DNA of 64,000 nt, taken from assembly GCF_001747105.1 (NCBI RefSeq), contig NZ_MDGQ01000005.1, positions 1,860,001 through 1,924,000 on the forward strand. The letters are read 5' to 3'. Made by a program: the position numbers and the translations under genes. The stretch's first letter is position 1, and every line of letters begins with the position of its first letter. Below the pieces are notes generated by a model. That model ran no database searches, had not been told where the DNA came from, and worked only from the letters and a program-made list of their open reading frames with translations. This document shows positions 45,020-54,633 of the stretch, piece by piece. This stretch comes from Roseivirga misakiensis. GTDB taxonomy: Bacteria > Bacteroidota > Bacteroidia > Cytophagales > Cyclobacteriaceae.

Positions 45020-47902
45020 TTGTATAAACGTAGCAACCTTCGTGCATTCATCCTGTCACTAGGATTGCTCGTCTTAATACTAGGACAAGTCTTTGGCCAA
45101 ACAACTCAAGCGCTGAAGGGACGAATTATCAGTAAAGGTACAAGAAAGGTTATCCCCTATGCCTCGGTTAGTATCCCATCCTTAAGCACCAAAAAAAGAA
45201 AAGTTGGTGTTTCATCTGATCAAAACGGCGAGTTCCAGTTAGTGCTAACACTAGATTTATTACCAATTGAAATTGAGTTCTCCGCCATTGGATACAAGAG
45301 TAAAAGAGTCAACCTGACCAAAATCGTTGACTTTCTGATCATGGAGCTCGAAGAACAAGTCTTTGAACTTGATGAATTTGTATTATCGTCTAAAAAAATT
45401 GAAGAAGAGGAACTCAAGTCGCCTATACAGATAGAAAAGCTAGAATTGGCAGCCATTAGAAATACAGCATCGTTCAATTTTACGGATGCCGTGATGAATA
45501 TGAAAGGGGTCGATGTTGCTACTCAAAGTATCATCATTAATACGGTGAACGCCCGTGGTTTCAACTCATCTACCAACCAGCGCTTTAAACAGTTTACCGA
45601 TGGTATGGATAGTCAAGCACCTGGCTTGGGTTTTTCCCTAGGTAATGTAGTTGGTGCTACCACATTGGATGTAGAATCTTTGGAGTTAATTCCCGGTCCT
45701 ACCACCGCTAGATTTGGTCAAGGAATTTTTAATGGGGTATTAGATGTACGGACCAAAAGTCCATTCGAATATGAAGGCCTAAGCCTTGAAGCCAAAGGTG
45801 CGTCCATCAGGACTGAGCAATTCGACCCTAAATTCTTTACGTTTGGTAACAGCTTTATCCAAGAACTATCGGCTCGTTATGCAAAAGCCGTCATTAAAGA
45901 CAAGGTAGCCTTCAAAGTCAATGCGTCTAGATTAGAAGGAGAAGATTTTCGGGCGAGAAACTTTACAAATATTGGTCCTGGTTTTCCATGGGAAACAGAA
46001 CATTACATAGATAATCAAGGCGTAAACGGTGTAAACGTTTATGGTGACGATCGAGCGGCTTTTTTAATTCTTCCAAGAGCGGCCGGCTCAGATAGAGATT
46101 CTGTTTTTGCGGTCACCAGATCGGGTTATCAGGAAGGAGACCTAGTAGATTATAACGCCGAAAGTGTGAAGTTAAACGGCGCACTTCATGTGAAGCTGAA
46201 TCCTGAAACCGAAGTGATCCTAGCGGGATTTTATGGTAAAGCTTCTACTATGATCACCACAAATGATCGAATTGCACTGAGAGACTTTGAGATATCTCAG
46301 TACAAAGCAGAAATAAAAGGAAAGAATTTCATGGTTCGTGGTTATACCGTCGGACAAAATTCTGGAGACTCCTTTAATGTCGGCCTCCTTGGTGAAACCT
46401 TGGTTCAAACAGCCAAACCAGATGACTTCTGGTTTAATCAATTTGGAAATTTATGGAAGTTTGGTGGACTCAGAGTTGCTGGCCGAGGCGATGCAGTGAG
46501 GGCAATAGCCAACACGGGAGCTCCTGGAAACCAATTTGACAGCCGATATGAACCTGGGACACCTGTTTTTGACTCTTTGCGAACAGCTATTATCACATCT
46601 CAACAACCGGGTTTCGGTGCAGCTATTTATGACCGATCAAGGGCTTATTACGGAGATGCGGAATTCAAGATCAACAAATGGGATGACTTTTTTAAAGACC
46701 TGATTGTTGGAGCGAATGTCAGGCAGTATGATCCACAGTCAAATGGTACCATATTCGCCGATAGCGAGGATAATGACATCACCAATTACGAATACGGTTT
46801 TTATACGGAGGCTACTAAGAAAATGAGCGATAAAGTGGAGCTTTCGGCTTCAATAAGGGTAGATAAAAACGAAAATTTCAACTTTGTTTCTAGCCAAAGA
46901 TTCTCATTTGTAAAAGAGTATAAGAAAAACAATTTCTTTAGAGCATCTATCCAAAGAGGACTTAGGTTGCCAAATATTCAAGAACAGTTTTTAGATCAGA
47001 ATTTAGGAGAAACCAGATTGATTGGTGGTTTACGGCAGGTAGTCGACCCATATGATTTACCGAATAATGCAATTTTCCAGAGATCAATAGAAGAATTCAA
47101 TCAGGCGGTGGCAGATGATGTCAATGACAAATTAGTTCTAAATGAACAAATCATCGACGAGAGGTTTTTCCAAATAGACCTTCCAGCGATTCGCCGTGAT
47201 AATCATGACATTATCGAAAGTGGAATCGTAGATGCAAGTCGTTTTAATGGGATAAAACCAGAGCGAGTTACTAGTATCGAAATCGGTTATAGAAGTTTAG
47301 TCGAGGACAAACGAGTCTTCGAAATCCTCTACTATCGTAACTATTACAACAATTTTATTGGTAACACTCGGGTGATTAAACCTAGAACAAGCCCTTCTAC
47401 AGATATAACATTGGCTACCGAGCAAGCACTTAACCCAGGTCAAAGTGAGCTTTTCTTCATTACTGATAACTCTGACGGTTTGATCGTAACAGAGGGTCTC
47501 GAGATGATGTATGATGTAACGAGTGATGGAGGAACTAACTTCGGCGTTAATGTTACCTATGCAAACATTAGCCAAGATTCTGATGACCCGCTAACACCTA
47601 ACTTCAACACCCCTCCTTTCAAACTGAACTTTACTGTCGGACACAGAAAGCTGGGAAGACACCTAGCGGCACAATTATCATGGAGATTTAGGTCTGAATT
47701 TGAATGGGAAAGTCCATTCCTTGACGGAACCATTCCTGACTATCACACTTTGGACTTCCAAATTACTTACAAACTACCTGACCTCAATTCTGCCTTCAGA
47801 ATAGGTGGTAATAACGTACTGAATAGAGAGCAATTCAACAATTTTGGAGGTGCTGAGATCAGCTCATACTATTATATCTCATTCACATTTAACAACCTCT
47901 AA
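45020..47902 (+). CDS. TonB-dependent outer-membrane receptor (paralogue 2)
   Basis: 960 residues, exactly the length of paralogue 1, from a TTG start with a signal peptide ending near QVFGQ (~27). It has the same domain order: regulatory-like domain, DEFVLS TonB-box-like segment, plug (MKGVDVATQSIIINTVNARGF) and barrel ending SSYYYISFTFNNL. The greatest divergence from paralogue 1 is in barrel loops (~residues 500-540 and 680-740), which usually contact ligand. It overlaps the convergent TolB-like gene by 4 bp. Confidence 0.93.
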   Translation: MYKRSNLRAFILSLGLLVLILGQVFGQTTQALKGRIISKGTRKVIPYASVSIPSLSTKKRKVGVSSDQNGEFQLVLTLDLLPIEIEFSAIGYKSKRVNLTKIVDFLIMELEEQVFELDEFVLSSKKIEEEELKSPIQIEKLELAAIRNTASFNFTDAVMNMKGVDVATQSIIINTVNARGFNSSTNQRFKQFTDGMDSQAPGLGFSLGNVVGATTLDVESLELIPGPTTARFGQGIFNGVLDVRTKSPFEYEGLSLEAKGASIRTEQFDPKFFTFGNSFIQELSARYAKAVIKDKVAFKVNASRLEGEDFRARNFTNIGPGFPWETEHYIDNQGVNGVNVYGDDRAAFLILPRAAGSDRDSVFAVTRSGYQEGDLVDYNAESVKLNGALHVKLNPETEVILAGFYGKASTMITTNDRIALRDFEISQYKAEIKGKNFMVRGYTVGQNSGDSFNVGLLGETLVQTAKPDDFWFNQFGNLWKFGGLRVAGRGDAVRAIANTGAPGNQFDSRYEPGTPVFDSLRTAIITSQQPGFGAAIYDRSRAYYGDAEFKINKWDDFFKDLIVGANVRQYDPQSNGTIFADSEDNDITNYEYGFYTEATKKMSDKVELSASIRVDKNENFNFVSSQRFSFVKEYKKNNFFRASIQRGLRLPNIQEQFLDQNLGETRLIGGLRQVVDPYDLPNNAIFQRSIEEFNQAVADDVNDKLVLNEQIIDERFFQIDLPAIRRDNHDIIESGIVDASRFNGIKPERVTSIEIGYRSLVEDKRVFEILYYRNYYNNFIGNTRVIKPRTSPSTDITLATEQALNPGQSELFFITDNSDGLIVTEGLEMMYDVTSDGGTNFGVNVTYANISQDSDDPLTPNFNTPPFKLNFTVGHRKLGRHLAAQLSWRFRSEFEWESPFLDGTIPDYHTLDFQITYKLPDLNSAFRIGGNNVLNREQFNNFGGAEISSYYYISFTFNNL

Positions 47903-48786
47903 TTCTGCTGCGAATCGGGAACCCAAGTAGGTTCTCCATATTGGTAGTCTCCTGAAGTGATTTTTGTAAACTTACCATCGGCAATATCGATTGTATAAAT
48001 CTGTTCACCATCGTTTTCAGTACTCCCGTGAAAAGCAATCTTTTCCCCGCTGAGAGACCAAGATAATTCTAGTTCCGCATAAGGTGTTTTAGTCAGTTGG
48101 TTTAAGTTAGAACCGTCTTTATCTATAATGTAAATATCTGGCTGGCTATTAGCCTCTGATTTTCGCATGGTAAAGGCTATTTTCTTACTATCCGGTGACC
48201 AAGTGCTGTACTGTTCGACCATGTCATTATCAGTCAATTGACCTATTTCAAGGCTATTCAAATCCACGACATAAAGCTCCGTTTTACCACTATAATTAGA
48301 AACATAAGCCATTTTTTTACCATCTGGTGACAATGAAAAAGGACCATTTAAACCCAAACCAATAGTCAATTGACTTCTGTTACTTCCATCTAAATCGGAC
48401 CGCCAGATATGCCGACTGCCATCCCTTAACCTCGTATAGAATAGCCCCTTGCCATCGGCGCTAATCATAGGTGTATCAAAACCAAAATTTTTGAAAAACT
48501 GAACCGATTTTGTGTTTGGGTCAAAGGCCTTCATTTGAAACTTACCCTTACTATCATTGGAATAGTAGATGAGCCTATCCAAACCCTTGTTCCATTGCGG
48601 ATTCCAATTCGGGCCAGGGCGATCGACCAGCTTCCTCTCCCATTTACCTAGAATATCAGATTTAAATAAACCTTTCTCACCGTTTTCAGATTTTACATAA
48701 ACAATCACTTCACTCCCATTAAAGGTATCTTTCGGTGAGCAAGAGACAATGAGAATGAATGAACTGATGTAAATAAGGTTGCGCAT
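47899..48786 (-). CDS. TolB-like WD40/PD40 beta-propeller lipoprotein
   Basis: 295 residues from the ATG at 48786. Lipobox Cys16 (IVSC). Repeats of the PD40 type are clear: GPFSLSPDGKKMAYVSNYSGK, YSTWSPDSKKIAFTMRKSE and LELSWSLSGEKIAFHGS. It resembles TolB propellers and the periplasmic 'TolB-like' proteins of Bacteroidetes, which bind peptides or glycans. The gene is monocistronic and convergent with receptor 2. Confidence 0.8.
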   Translation of the reverse strand: MRNLIYISSFILIVSCSPKDTFNGSEVIVYVKSENGEKGLFKSDILGKWERKLVDRPGPNWNPQWNKGLDRLIYYSNDSKGKFQMKAFDPNTKSVQFFKNFGFDTPMISADGKGLFYTRLRDGSRHIWRSDLDGSNRSQLTIGLGLNGPFSLSPDGKKMAYVSNYSGKTELYVVDLNSLEIGQLTDNDMVEQYSTWSPDSKKIAFTMRKSEANSQPDIYIIDKDGSNLNQLTKTPYAELELSWSLSGEKIAFHGSTENDGEQIYTIDIADGKFTKITSGDYQYGEPTWVPDSQQN

Positions 48787-48908
48787 AAATTGACGAGCTT
48801 CTTTGTATAGTTCTAAGGTAGCAACGAAAGGGCACAAAATCCTGCCATATCAATTACTGAAAGAGAACTAAATCAATATATTACATGTTGGTACATAAAA
48901 TATAGACA

Positions 48909-49928
48909 ATGGCACCTTCTATCAAATCAATTGAAAAGCTAAATTTTCCATGGCAAACACAAGATCCGTTTCTTTTTTGTGCCTTCCATAATGATCACTA
49001 TCCTAAAGGAAATGGGTCTCTTGGACCTACCGATGACTTGTCTGGAAGACAAATTGGTAGCGACTTTAGCGGAAAAGACGGTTGGAGTATGTATCATGGG
49101 CAAGACGTCCCTGGTTTTCCAGCGCATCCGCACAAAGGCTTCGAAACAATCACGATTGCAGAACGCGGCTTGGTAGATCACTCAGATTCTTTAGGTGCTG
49201 CTGGCCGATTTGGAAATGGTGATGTTCAGTGGATGACTGCAGGTGGTGGAGTTCAGCACTCCGAAATGTTTCCGCTTTTGGATGATACAAAGGACAATCC
49301 ATTATTACTTTTTCAAATTTGGTTGAATTTACCCAAAGCCAGTAAGCATGTACCGGCCCATTTCTCTATGTTATGGAGAGAAGACATACCAACAGTTAGC
49401 CACACAGATCAAAATGGTAGAGTCACACATATAAAGGTTATTAGCGGTATGTTAGGGGATGTTTCTAGCCCAAGTCCCGCGCCTGATTCTTTTGCTGCGG
49501 ATTCGGATAATGAAATTGCAGTTTGGCTTATTGAAATGGAAGCTGAAGCAATATGGGAATTGCCAATCGCTTCTTCTGAAGCCAATAGAAGTTTATATAT
49601 GTATGAAGGGCATGATATTTCCGTTGAAAACCAACAAATGGTCAAAGGTGAAATGAGCAAACTAAAGGCTGATGAAAAAACGGTCTTAGTCAACGGGCCT
49701 GAAAAATCTAGATTTTTATTCCTTCAAGGCAAACCGATAGGAGAACCCGTAGCTCAATATGGTCCATTTGTAATGAATAAGAATAGTGAGATTCAAGAGG
49801 CTGTCCAACAATTTCAAAGGACTCAATTCGGGGGCTGGCCATGGCCTAGCCCTGCGCATACCCACGATCCGGCCCGTGGCCGTTTTGCCATACATGCCGA
49901 TGGTCGCGAAGAGATTAAAGAAGGTTAA
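48909..49928 (+). CDS. Pirin family protein
   Basis: 339 residues, two cupin domains. Metal ligands are expected at His73 and His75 (AHPHKGFE), His117 and Glu119 (GGGVQHSEMF), all present in the N-terminal cupin. The C-terminal cupin carries VNGPEKSRFLFLQGKPIGEPV. Some pirins act as quercetinase or iron-dependent regulators; which applies here is not evident. Confidence 0.9.
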   Translation: MAPSIKSIEKLNFPWQTQDPFLFCAFHNDHYPKGNGSLGPTDDLSGRQIGSDFSGKDGWSMYHGQDVPGFPAHPHKGFETITIAERGLVDHSDSLGAAGRFGNGDVQWMTAGGGVQHSEMFPLLDDTKDNPLLLFQIWLNLPKASKHVPAHFSMLWREDIPTVSHTDQNGRVTHIKVISGMLGDVSSPSPAPDSFAADSDNEIAVWLIEMEAEAIWELPIASSEANRSLYMYEGHDISVENQQMVKGEMSKLKADEKTVLVNGPEKSRFLFLQGKPIGEPVAQYGPFVMNKNSEIQEAVQQFQRTQFGGWPWPSPAHTHDPARGRFAIHADGREEIKEG

Positions 49929-50038
49929 GCGATACAGCGTGAGATTGGTTACGTTAGACAGCCTCAAGTTCCATTCACATAGTTCTTTCATACTTAGATG
50001 CTGTAATTAAGTATATATAGGTTAAAACCACTATCATA

Positions 50039-50344
50039 ATGAGGAAGGACGACATTGAACTAGGCATACCTAAATGGCAGCTAGGTATTTTATTACTGTT
50101 TAGCGCAATACTTTTATTGCTGGGTACAGTTTTTCAAGGGTTATGGAGCGATTTCACTTTACTATTCGTTATTACTGGCTTAGTCCTTTTTATACCAGCC
50201 TATCTAATTATTGGAGCGGATATAGCTGCTAGACCAATTACTCATAGGTGGGCTGTTTTCATGTTTACGCTACCGATAATTGCTCCATTCGTATACTTTA
50301 TATTTCGGGAAAGACTGAAACCTGTAGTGGCAGAAGTCATTTAA
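50039..50344 (+). CDS. Small membrane protein
   Basis: 101 residues with about three membrane segments (LLLFSAILLLLGTVF, LLFVITGLVLFIPAYLII, WAVFMFTLPIIAPFVYFIF) and a basic tail. No family recognised. It is followed by a strong bidirectional terminator shared with the convergent gene. Confidence 0.6.
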   Translation: MRKDDIELGIPKWQLGILLLFSAILLLLGTVFQGLWSDFTLLFVITGLVLFIPAYLIIGADIAARPITHRWAVFMFTLPIIAPFVYFIFRERLKPVVAEVI

Positions 50345-50373
50345 CAAAGTCTAAACTTGCTATTAAATACAAA

Positions 50374-50413
50374 AAAGGCCTTCAATATTTAAAATATTGA
50401 AGGCCTTTCTTTT
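50374..50413. terminator. Bidirectional intrinsic terminator
   Basis: Perfect 17-bp inverted repeat (50374-50390 and 50392-50408), with a core of AAGGCCTTCAATATT, flanked by A residues on the left and T residues on the right. It serves both the + gene ending at 50344 and the - gene ending at 50427. Confidence 0.93.
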
Positions 50414-50426
50414 TAACAGCCATTAC

Positions 50427-50852
50427 CTACGCTTTAGCTCTCCAAGCTACTTGTTTCGCAGTTTCTCCAACCGTTACAATAAGTCTCGTCGGACCAGGCA
50501 CTAATACAATTCTGACTTCCTGATCAGGAAAATCATCAACTTCTACAGGAACACCTTCGCCATAAGCAATGTCATAGCTGTAGCGCCCTTTATGATCCTT
50601 TTGGTTACGGATATAGTTTTTGGCAAAATAAGCGCTCGGGAGTAGGACATCATTATCAGGACAAAACTCATCGTGAACGTCAGCGATTGCTTCTTCTAAA
50701 TCTTGACCAAATTCCTCTAAGAAAGCATCTTCTAAATCGTGAAGTTCCTCTTCCAAATCGTCATAACGCTCATCACTATAATCTAACTCGTCTAACTCAT
50801 TTATTTTGTCAGCGATAAGGGCAAAATCAAGGTTCAATTTCTCTATATCCAT
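50427..50852 (-). CDS. Acidic conserved-looking protein of unknown function
   Basis: 141 residues, cytosolic. Residues 1-65 are extremely Glu/Asp-rich and predicted helical (DELDYSDERYDDLEEELHDLEDAFLEEFG), and could form a coiled coil. Residues 66-141 look folded, with a SAYFAKNYIRNQ segment and a beta stretch VRIVLVPGPTRLIVTVG. Family not recognised. A shared terminator lies just downstream. Confidence 0.65.
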   Translation of the reverse strand: MDIEKLNLDFALIADKINELDELDYSDERYDDLEEELHDLEDAFLEEFGQDLEEAIADVHDEFCPDNDVLLPSAYFAKNYIRNQKDHKGRYSYDIAYGEGVPVEVDDFPDQEVRIVLVPGPTRLIVTVGETAKQVAWRAKA

Positions 50853-50949
50853 CTAATTCTGTATTTGTCACAAAGAACTTTAGTTCAAATAAAACATACA
50901 AGATAAATCGGCAAAAGGTAGTTTATTTTTGACAATTGGCTGAATTGTT

Positions 50950-50979
50950 TTTGCGGCTACCATAAGCCACTTATTTTTG
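50950..50979 (+). promoter_or_regulatory. Bacteroidetes-type promoter of the phosphoglucomutase operon
   Basis: TTTG (50950-50953), 18 nt, TATTTTTG (50972-50979): an exact match to TTTG/TAnnTTTG with a spacing inside the accepted range. A second TATTTTTG at 50924-50931 has no matching -33 box. Confidence 0.6.
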
Positions 50980-51052
50980 CTCTTGAAAATTGAATACTAT
51001 TTTCCGATCGTATTTATTTTTTGATTTTGTAAACTTGAGAATGCTCCGATTG

Positions 51053-52792
51053 ATGAGCAATGAATTTTACCTCATGATTGATCCACAGACACAGGAAAAA
51101 GTTGATTTATGGCTTAATGGCCCTATTGATGAAGAAAGCAAGGACCTAATCAAGGCAATGCCTGAAAAGGAACTCATCGACTCTTTCTACAAAGATTTAG
51201 AATTCGGTACAGGTGGTTTGCGCGGAATCATGGGCCCAGGTTCAAATAGAATCAACAAATACACGATCGGCATGGCTACTCAAGGTCTTGCGAACTACTT
51301 GTTAAAGTCATTTCCGAACGAAAAAATCAAAGTAGCCATAGCTTACGATAGTCGGAATAATAGCAAGTTCTTTGCAGAAACCACCGCGGCAGTTTTTTCT
51401 GCCAATAACATCTTTGTTTACCTATTCGAAGCGCTGCGCCCTACGCCGGAATTGTCCTTCGCCATCAGGGAACTAGGTTGCAAAAGTGGTGTTGTGCTTA
51501 CTGCCTCTCACAACCCCAAAGAATATAATGGTTACAAGGCCTATTGGGAAGATGGTGCGCAAGTAATTGCTCCACACGACAAGAATGTCATCAAGGAAGT
51601 GCAGGCGATTGAAGGAATTGGTGCAGTTAAGTTTGAAAAAGACGAGGATAACATTCAACACATCGGTAAAGAAATTGATGAAAAATTTATCGAAGCTATT
51701 CTTGGTTTGACATTGGCCAAAGATGTTATTGATCGTCAGTCCGACCTTAAAATAGTCTTCTCTCCTATTCATGGCACTTCAATTACATTAGTTCCTGAAG
51801 TACTAGAAAGAAAGGGTTTCAAAAACGTAACAATTGTAGAAGAACAGGCCACTCCAGATGGTAATTTCCCGACAGTGGTATACCCAAACCCTGAGGAGCA
51901 AGAAGCCATGTCGATGGCTTTAAGAAAGGCGGAAGCGATAGATGCTCATCTCGTTATGGCCACTGACCCAGATGCAGACCGAGTCGGAATTGCGGCAAAA
52001 AATGCGAATGGGGAATTTGAATTAATCAACGGGAACCAAGCTGCTACCCTGCTGATCTATTATTTGCTTGTAAAGTGGAAAGAGAACGATAAACTGGATG
52101 GTAATCAAATGATTATCAAGACGATCGTGACATCTGACCTGTTGGACAAAATAGCGGAAGACTTCAAAGTAGATTGCCCAAGTACACTCACTGGTTTCAA
52201 ATTTATTGCAGCGTTGATTAAAGAATTAGAGGGCAAAAAAGAGTTCATTGGTGGTGGCGAAGAAAGCTATGGCTATATGATAAGCGACTTTGTAAGGGAC
52301 AAAGACGCTGTTGCCTCTTGCGCCATGCTCGCAGAAATGTCGGCCTGGGCCAAAGATCAGGGACTTTCTGTATTCGATCTCCTAGCCGATATCTATACGA
52401 AATACGGTTTTTACCTTGAAACGCTCATTTCTATGACCAAAAAGGGAAAAGAGGGTGCCGAAGAAATACAGCAAATGATGGCCAATTTCAGGTCAAATCC
52501 ACCAAAAAGCATTGCCGGTAGTCAAGTCAGCAGGATTTGCGATTATCAAACCTCTCAAGAGCAGAATTTGGAAACTGGAGAAACATCTCCTATAGACCTT
52601 CCAAAATCTAACGTATTACAGTTTATCCTTGCAGATGGTGCCAAAATATCTGCACGACCTTCTGGTACAGAACCAAAAATCAAGTTCTATATCAGTGTCA
52701 ATGAACCATTAGCTTCGAAAGAAGCTTATGATGAAACAAAGGCTAAGCTTGAGTCTAAAATTGAGGCCATAAAATCTGATCTACAACTATGA
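51053..52792 (+). CDS. Alpha-D-phosphohexomutase (phosphoglucomutase/phosphomannomutase)
   Basis: About 579 residues from the ATG at 51053; ATG at 51074 (MIDPQTQEK) is an equally good start and matches relatives. Substrate and metal blocks: FGTGGLRGIMG, the phosphoserine loop TASHNPKEYNG, metal loop ATDPDADRVGI, sugar loop GGGEESYGY and the phosphate-binding RPSGTEPKIKFY. It interconverts hexose 1- and 6-phosphates for glycan and energy metabolism. Coupled (ATGA) to the DinB gene. Confidence 0.93.
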   Translation: MSNEFYLMIDPQTQEKVDLWLNGPIDEESKDLIKAMPEKELIDSFYKDLEFGTGGLRGIMGPGSNRINKYTIGMATQGLANYLLKSFPNEKIKVAIAYDSRNNSKFFAETTAAVFSANNIFVYLFEALRPTPELSFAIRELGCKSGVVLTASHNPKEYNGYKAYWEDGAQVIAPHDKNVIKEVQAIEGIGAVKFEKDEDNIQHIGKEIDEKFIEAILGLTLAKDVIDRQSDLKIVFSPIHGTSITLVPEVLERKGFKNVTIVEEQATPDGNFPTVVYPNPEEQEAMSMALRKAEAIDAHLVMATDPDADRVGIAAKNANGEFELINGNQAATLLIYYLLVKWKENDKLDGNQMIIKTIVTSDLLDKIAEDFKVDCPSTLTGFKFIAALIKELEGKKEFIGGGEESYGYMISDFVRDKDAVASCAMLAEMSAWAKDQGLSVFDLLADIYTKYGFYLETLISMTKKGKEGAEEIQQMMANFRSNPPKSIAGSQVSRICDYQTSQEQNLETGETSPIDLPKSNVLQFILADGAKISARPSGTEPKIKFYISVNEPLASKEAYDETKAKLESKIEAIKSDLQL

Positions 52793-53241
52793 ATGTAAGC
52801 ACACAAGCACTTCACGATCTTTTTGAGCGAGATTTAGATCTTGTTCTATCTGAACTTAAGAGTTATAAAAAAGAGGAAAACCTCTGGAGGGTGAATGGTG
52901 ATGTTCTTAACTCTGGTGGAAACCTAGTTTTACACATTTGTGGTAATCTGAGGCACTTTATTGGTTCTATGCTCGGAGGGTCAGGGTATATCAGACAAAG
53001 GGATGACGAATTTGGCTTAAAGCATGTCAAGAAATCTGAAATGATCAGTGAAATAAAGGCTACAAAAAAGATTGTTTTAGAAACGCTTTCTAATTTGACC
53101 AATAGTGAATTAGAAGCTAATTTTCCCGTGAATGTTTTTGGGAAAGAAATGACCACTAGCTATTTCATTCATCACTTATACGGACACCTAAATTACCATT
53201 TAGGACAATTGAATTATCACCGCAGGTTACTAGATAGCTAA
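52789..53241 (+). CDS. DinB/DUF1572-like four-helix protein
   Basis: 150 residues with a DinB/YfiT-like helical bundle. Three His residues are placed for metal binding: His49 (NLVLHICGNLRHF), His129-type (YFIHHLYGHLNYH) and the last His-rich helix. Overlaps the mutase gene (ATGA) and the murB start (TAATG), so it belongs to a translationally coupled run. Related proteins can be thiol transferases using bacillithiol or similar cofactors; not testable here. Confidence 0.8.
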   Translation: MNVSTQALHDLFERDLDLVLSELKSYKKEENLWRVNGDVLNSGGNLVLHICGNLRHFIGSMLGGSGYIRQRDDEFGLKHVKKSEMISEIKATKKIVLETLSNLTNSELEANFPVNVFGKEMTTSYFIHHLYGHLNYHLGQLNYHRRLLDS

Positions 53242-54254
53242 TGACCGAGTTTGAAGAAAACGTCTCCTTAAAACCATACAACACTTTCGGACTACAAGCT
53301 TGTGCGCGGAAATTTCGGATATTCAAGACTGTAGTTGATCTTCAAAATACATTATCTCAAATAGGCACTTCTCCCCTTTTAGTTCTAGGCGGTGGCAGTA
53401 ACATTCTTTTAACCAAAGATTTCGATGGTATTGTACTCAAAAATGAACTTCAAGGGATCGAAGTGCTTGAAGAAACTGCGGATCATATCTTCGTAAAAGT
53501 AGCTGCGGGGGAAGAATGGCATGGTTTCGTACTGGAATGCATCAATAATAATTGGGCTGGGGTTGAAAATCTATCTCTTATCCCAGGAACAGTAGGTGCC
53601 GCTCCCATGCAGAATATTGGTGCGTACGGTGTGGAAATTCGCCAAGTTTTTGAGTCTTTAGAAGCGGTGGAAATCGCCACTGGAACAATTAGAAGTTTCT
53701 CGAATGAGGAGTGCGAGTTTGGTTACCGCGAAAGCGTATTTAAGAAAGCCCTTAAAGGTAAATTCATCATTACCTCGGTTCTTTTTAAGTTGAATAAAGT
53801 GCCAAAGTACAATGTCTCTTATGGTGCTATTCAAAATACGCTAGAGGAAATGGGCGTCACTCAACTGAGTTTAAAGTCAGTTAGCGACGCCGTAATTCAC
53901 ATCAGGCAGAGTAAGCTACCAGACCCTAAAGAAATTGGTAATGCTGGTAGTTTTTTCAAGAACCCTGAAGTAGATAAGATTGATTATGAGGGCTTGAAAG
54001 CGATGTTTCCAGCTATACCGAGTTATGAGTTACCCAACGACATTTTCAAAATTCCGGCAGCGTGGTTAATAGAACAAGCGGGCTGGAAAGGCAAAACCTT
54101 TGGTGAAATTGGTGTTCATAAAAAACAACCGCTCGTTTTGGTAAATTATGGTGCTGGAAACGGCAACGACCTCAAGAATTTGGCCTTCGAAATCCAAGAA
54201 TCGGTGAGTGATAAGTTCGGAATTCTACTCACACCAGAAGTAAATATTATCTGA
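53241..54254 (+). CDS. murB: UDP-N-acetylenolpyruvoylglucosamine reductase
   Basis: 337 residues. It reduces the enolpyruvyl group of UDP-GlcNAc-enolpyruvate to UDP-MurNAc in peptidoglycan synthesis, using FAD and NADPH. Blocks: LVLGGGSNILL, IPGTVGAAPMQNIGAYGVEI, FGYRESVFK and the catalytic-Ser segment NAGSFFKNPEV with the later AAWLIEQAGWKG. The spacing matches the E. coli-like form. Start overlaps the DinB stop as TAATG. Confidence 0.96.
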   Translation: MTEFEENVSLKPYNTFGLQACARKFRIFKTVVDLQNTLSQIGTSPLLVLGGGSNILLTKDFDGIVLKNELQGIEVLEETADHIFVKVAAGEEWHGFVLECINNNWAGVENLSLIPGTVGAAPMQNIGAYGVEIRQVFESLEAVEIATGTIRSFSNEECEFGYRESVFKKALKGKFIITSVLFKLNKVPKYNVSYGAIQNTLEEMGVTQLSLKSVSDAVIHIRQSKLPDPKEIGNAGSFFKNPEVDKIDYEGLKAMFPAIPSYELPNDIFKIPAAWLIEQAGWKGKTFGEIGVHKKQPLVLVNYGAGNGNDLKNLAFEIQESVSDKFGILLTPEVNII

Positions 54255-54255
54255 G

Positions 54256-54600
54256 GTGGATAAAAAGAAGATCCTTGAATACGCGCTGGAAGAAGCAAAA
54301 AACGGCAAAGACTTTGGCGAAATACGGAGCGATTTATCTCAATTTGGTTTAGCCGATAAAGAAGTTACCGAAATCATAAAATACGTTGATAACCAACTAA
54401 TGAACGATGCGCTTCGCGGAAGCGTAAAGAGTCATAAAAGAGAATACTTCTTGGTAGGGTGTTTTTTGTTGATCATCGGATTATTCATCACTTTGGGAAC
54501 CTATCTAGGAATCATATCTATGGGAAATAGCTATTTAATTTCTTACGGCCCAATCATAGCTGGCCTTGGTTTAATCGTTACAAATCGATCAAATCGTTGA
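54256..54600 (+). CDS. Small membrane protein after murB
   Basis: 114 residues from a GTG that begins one base after the murB stop. Soluble N-terminal ~70 residues with a helical DLSQFGLADKEVTEIIKYVDNQL segment, then two membrane spans (VGCFLLIIGLFITLGTYLGI and SYGPIIAGLGLIVT). No family recognised. It is in the same operon as murB by spacing. Confidence 0.65.
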   Translation: MDKKKILEYALEEAKNGKDFGEIRSDLSQFGLADKEVTEIIKYVDNQLMNDALRGSVKSHKREYFLVGCFLLIIGLFITLGTYLGIISMGNSYLISYGPIIAGLGLIVTNRSNR

Positions 54601-54633
54601 GTTTTTAATTAACTTCCCAACTTTCTGCAATTC

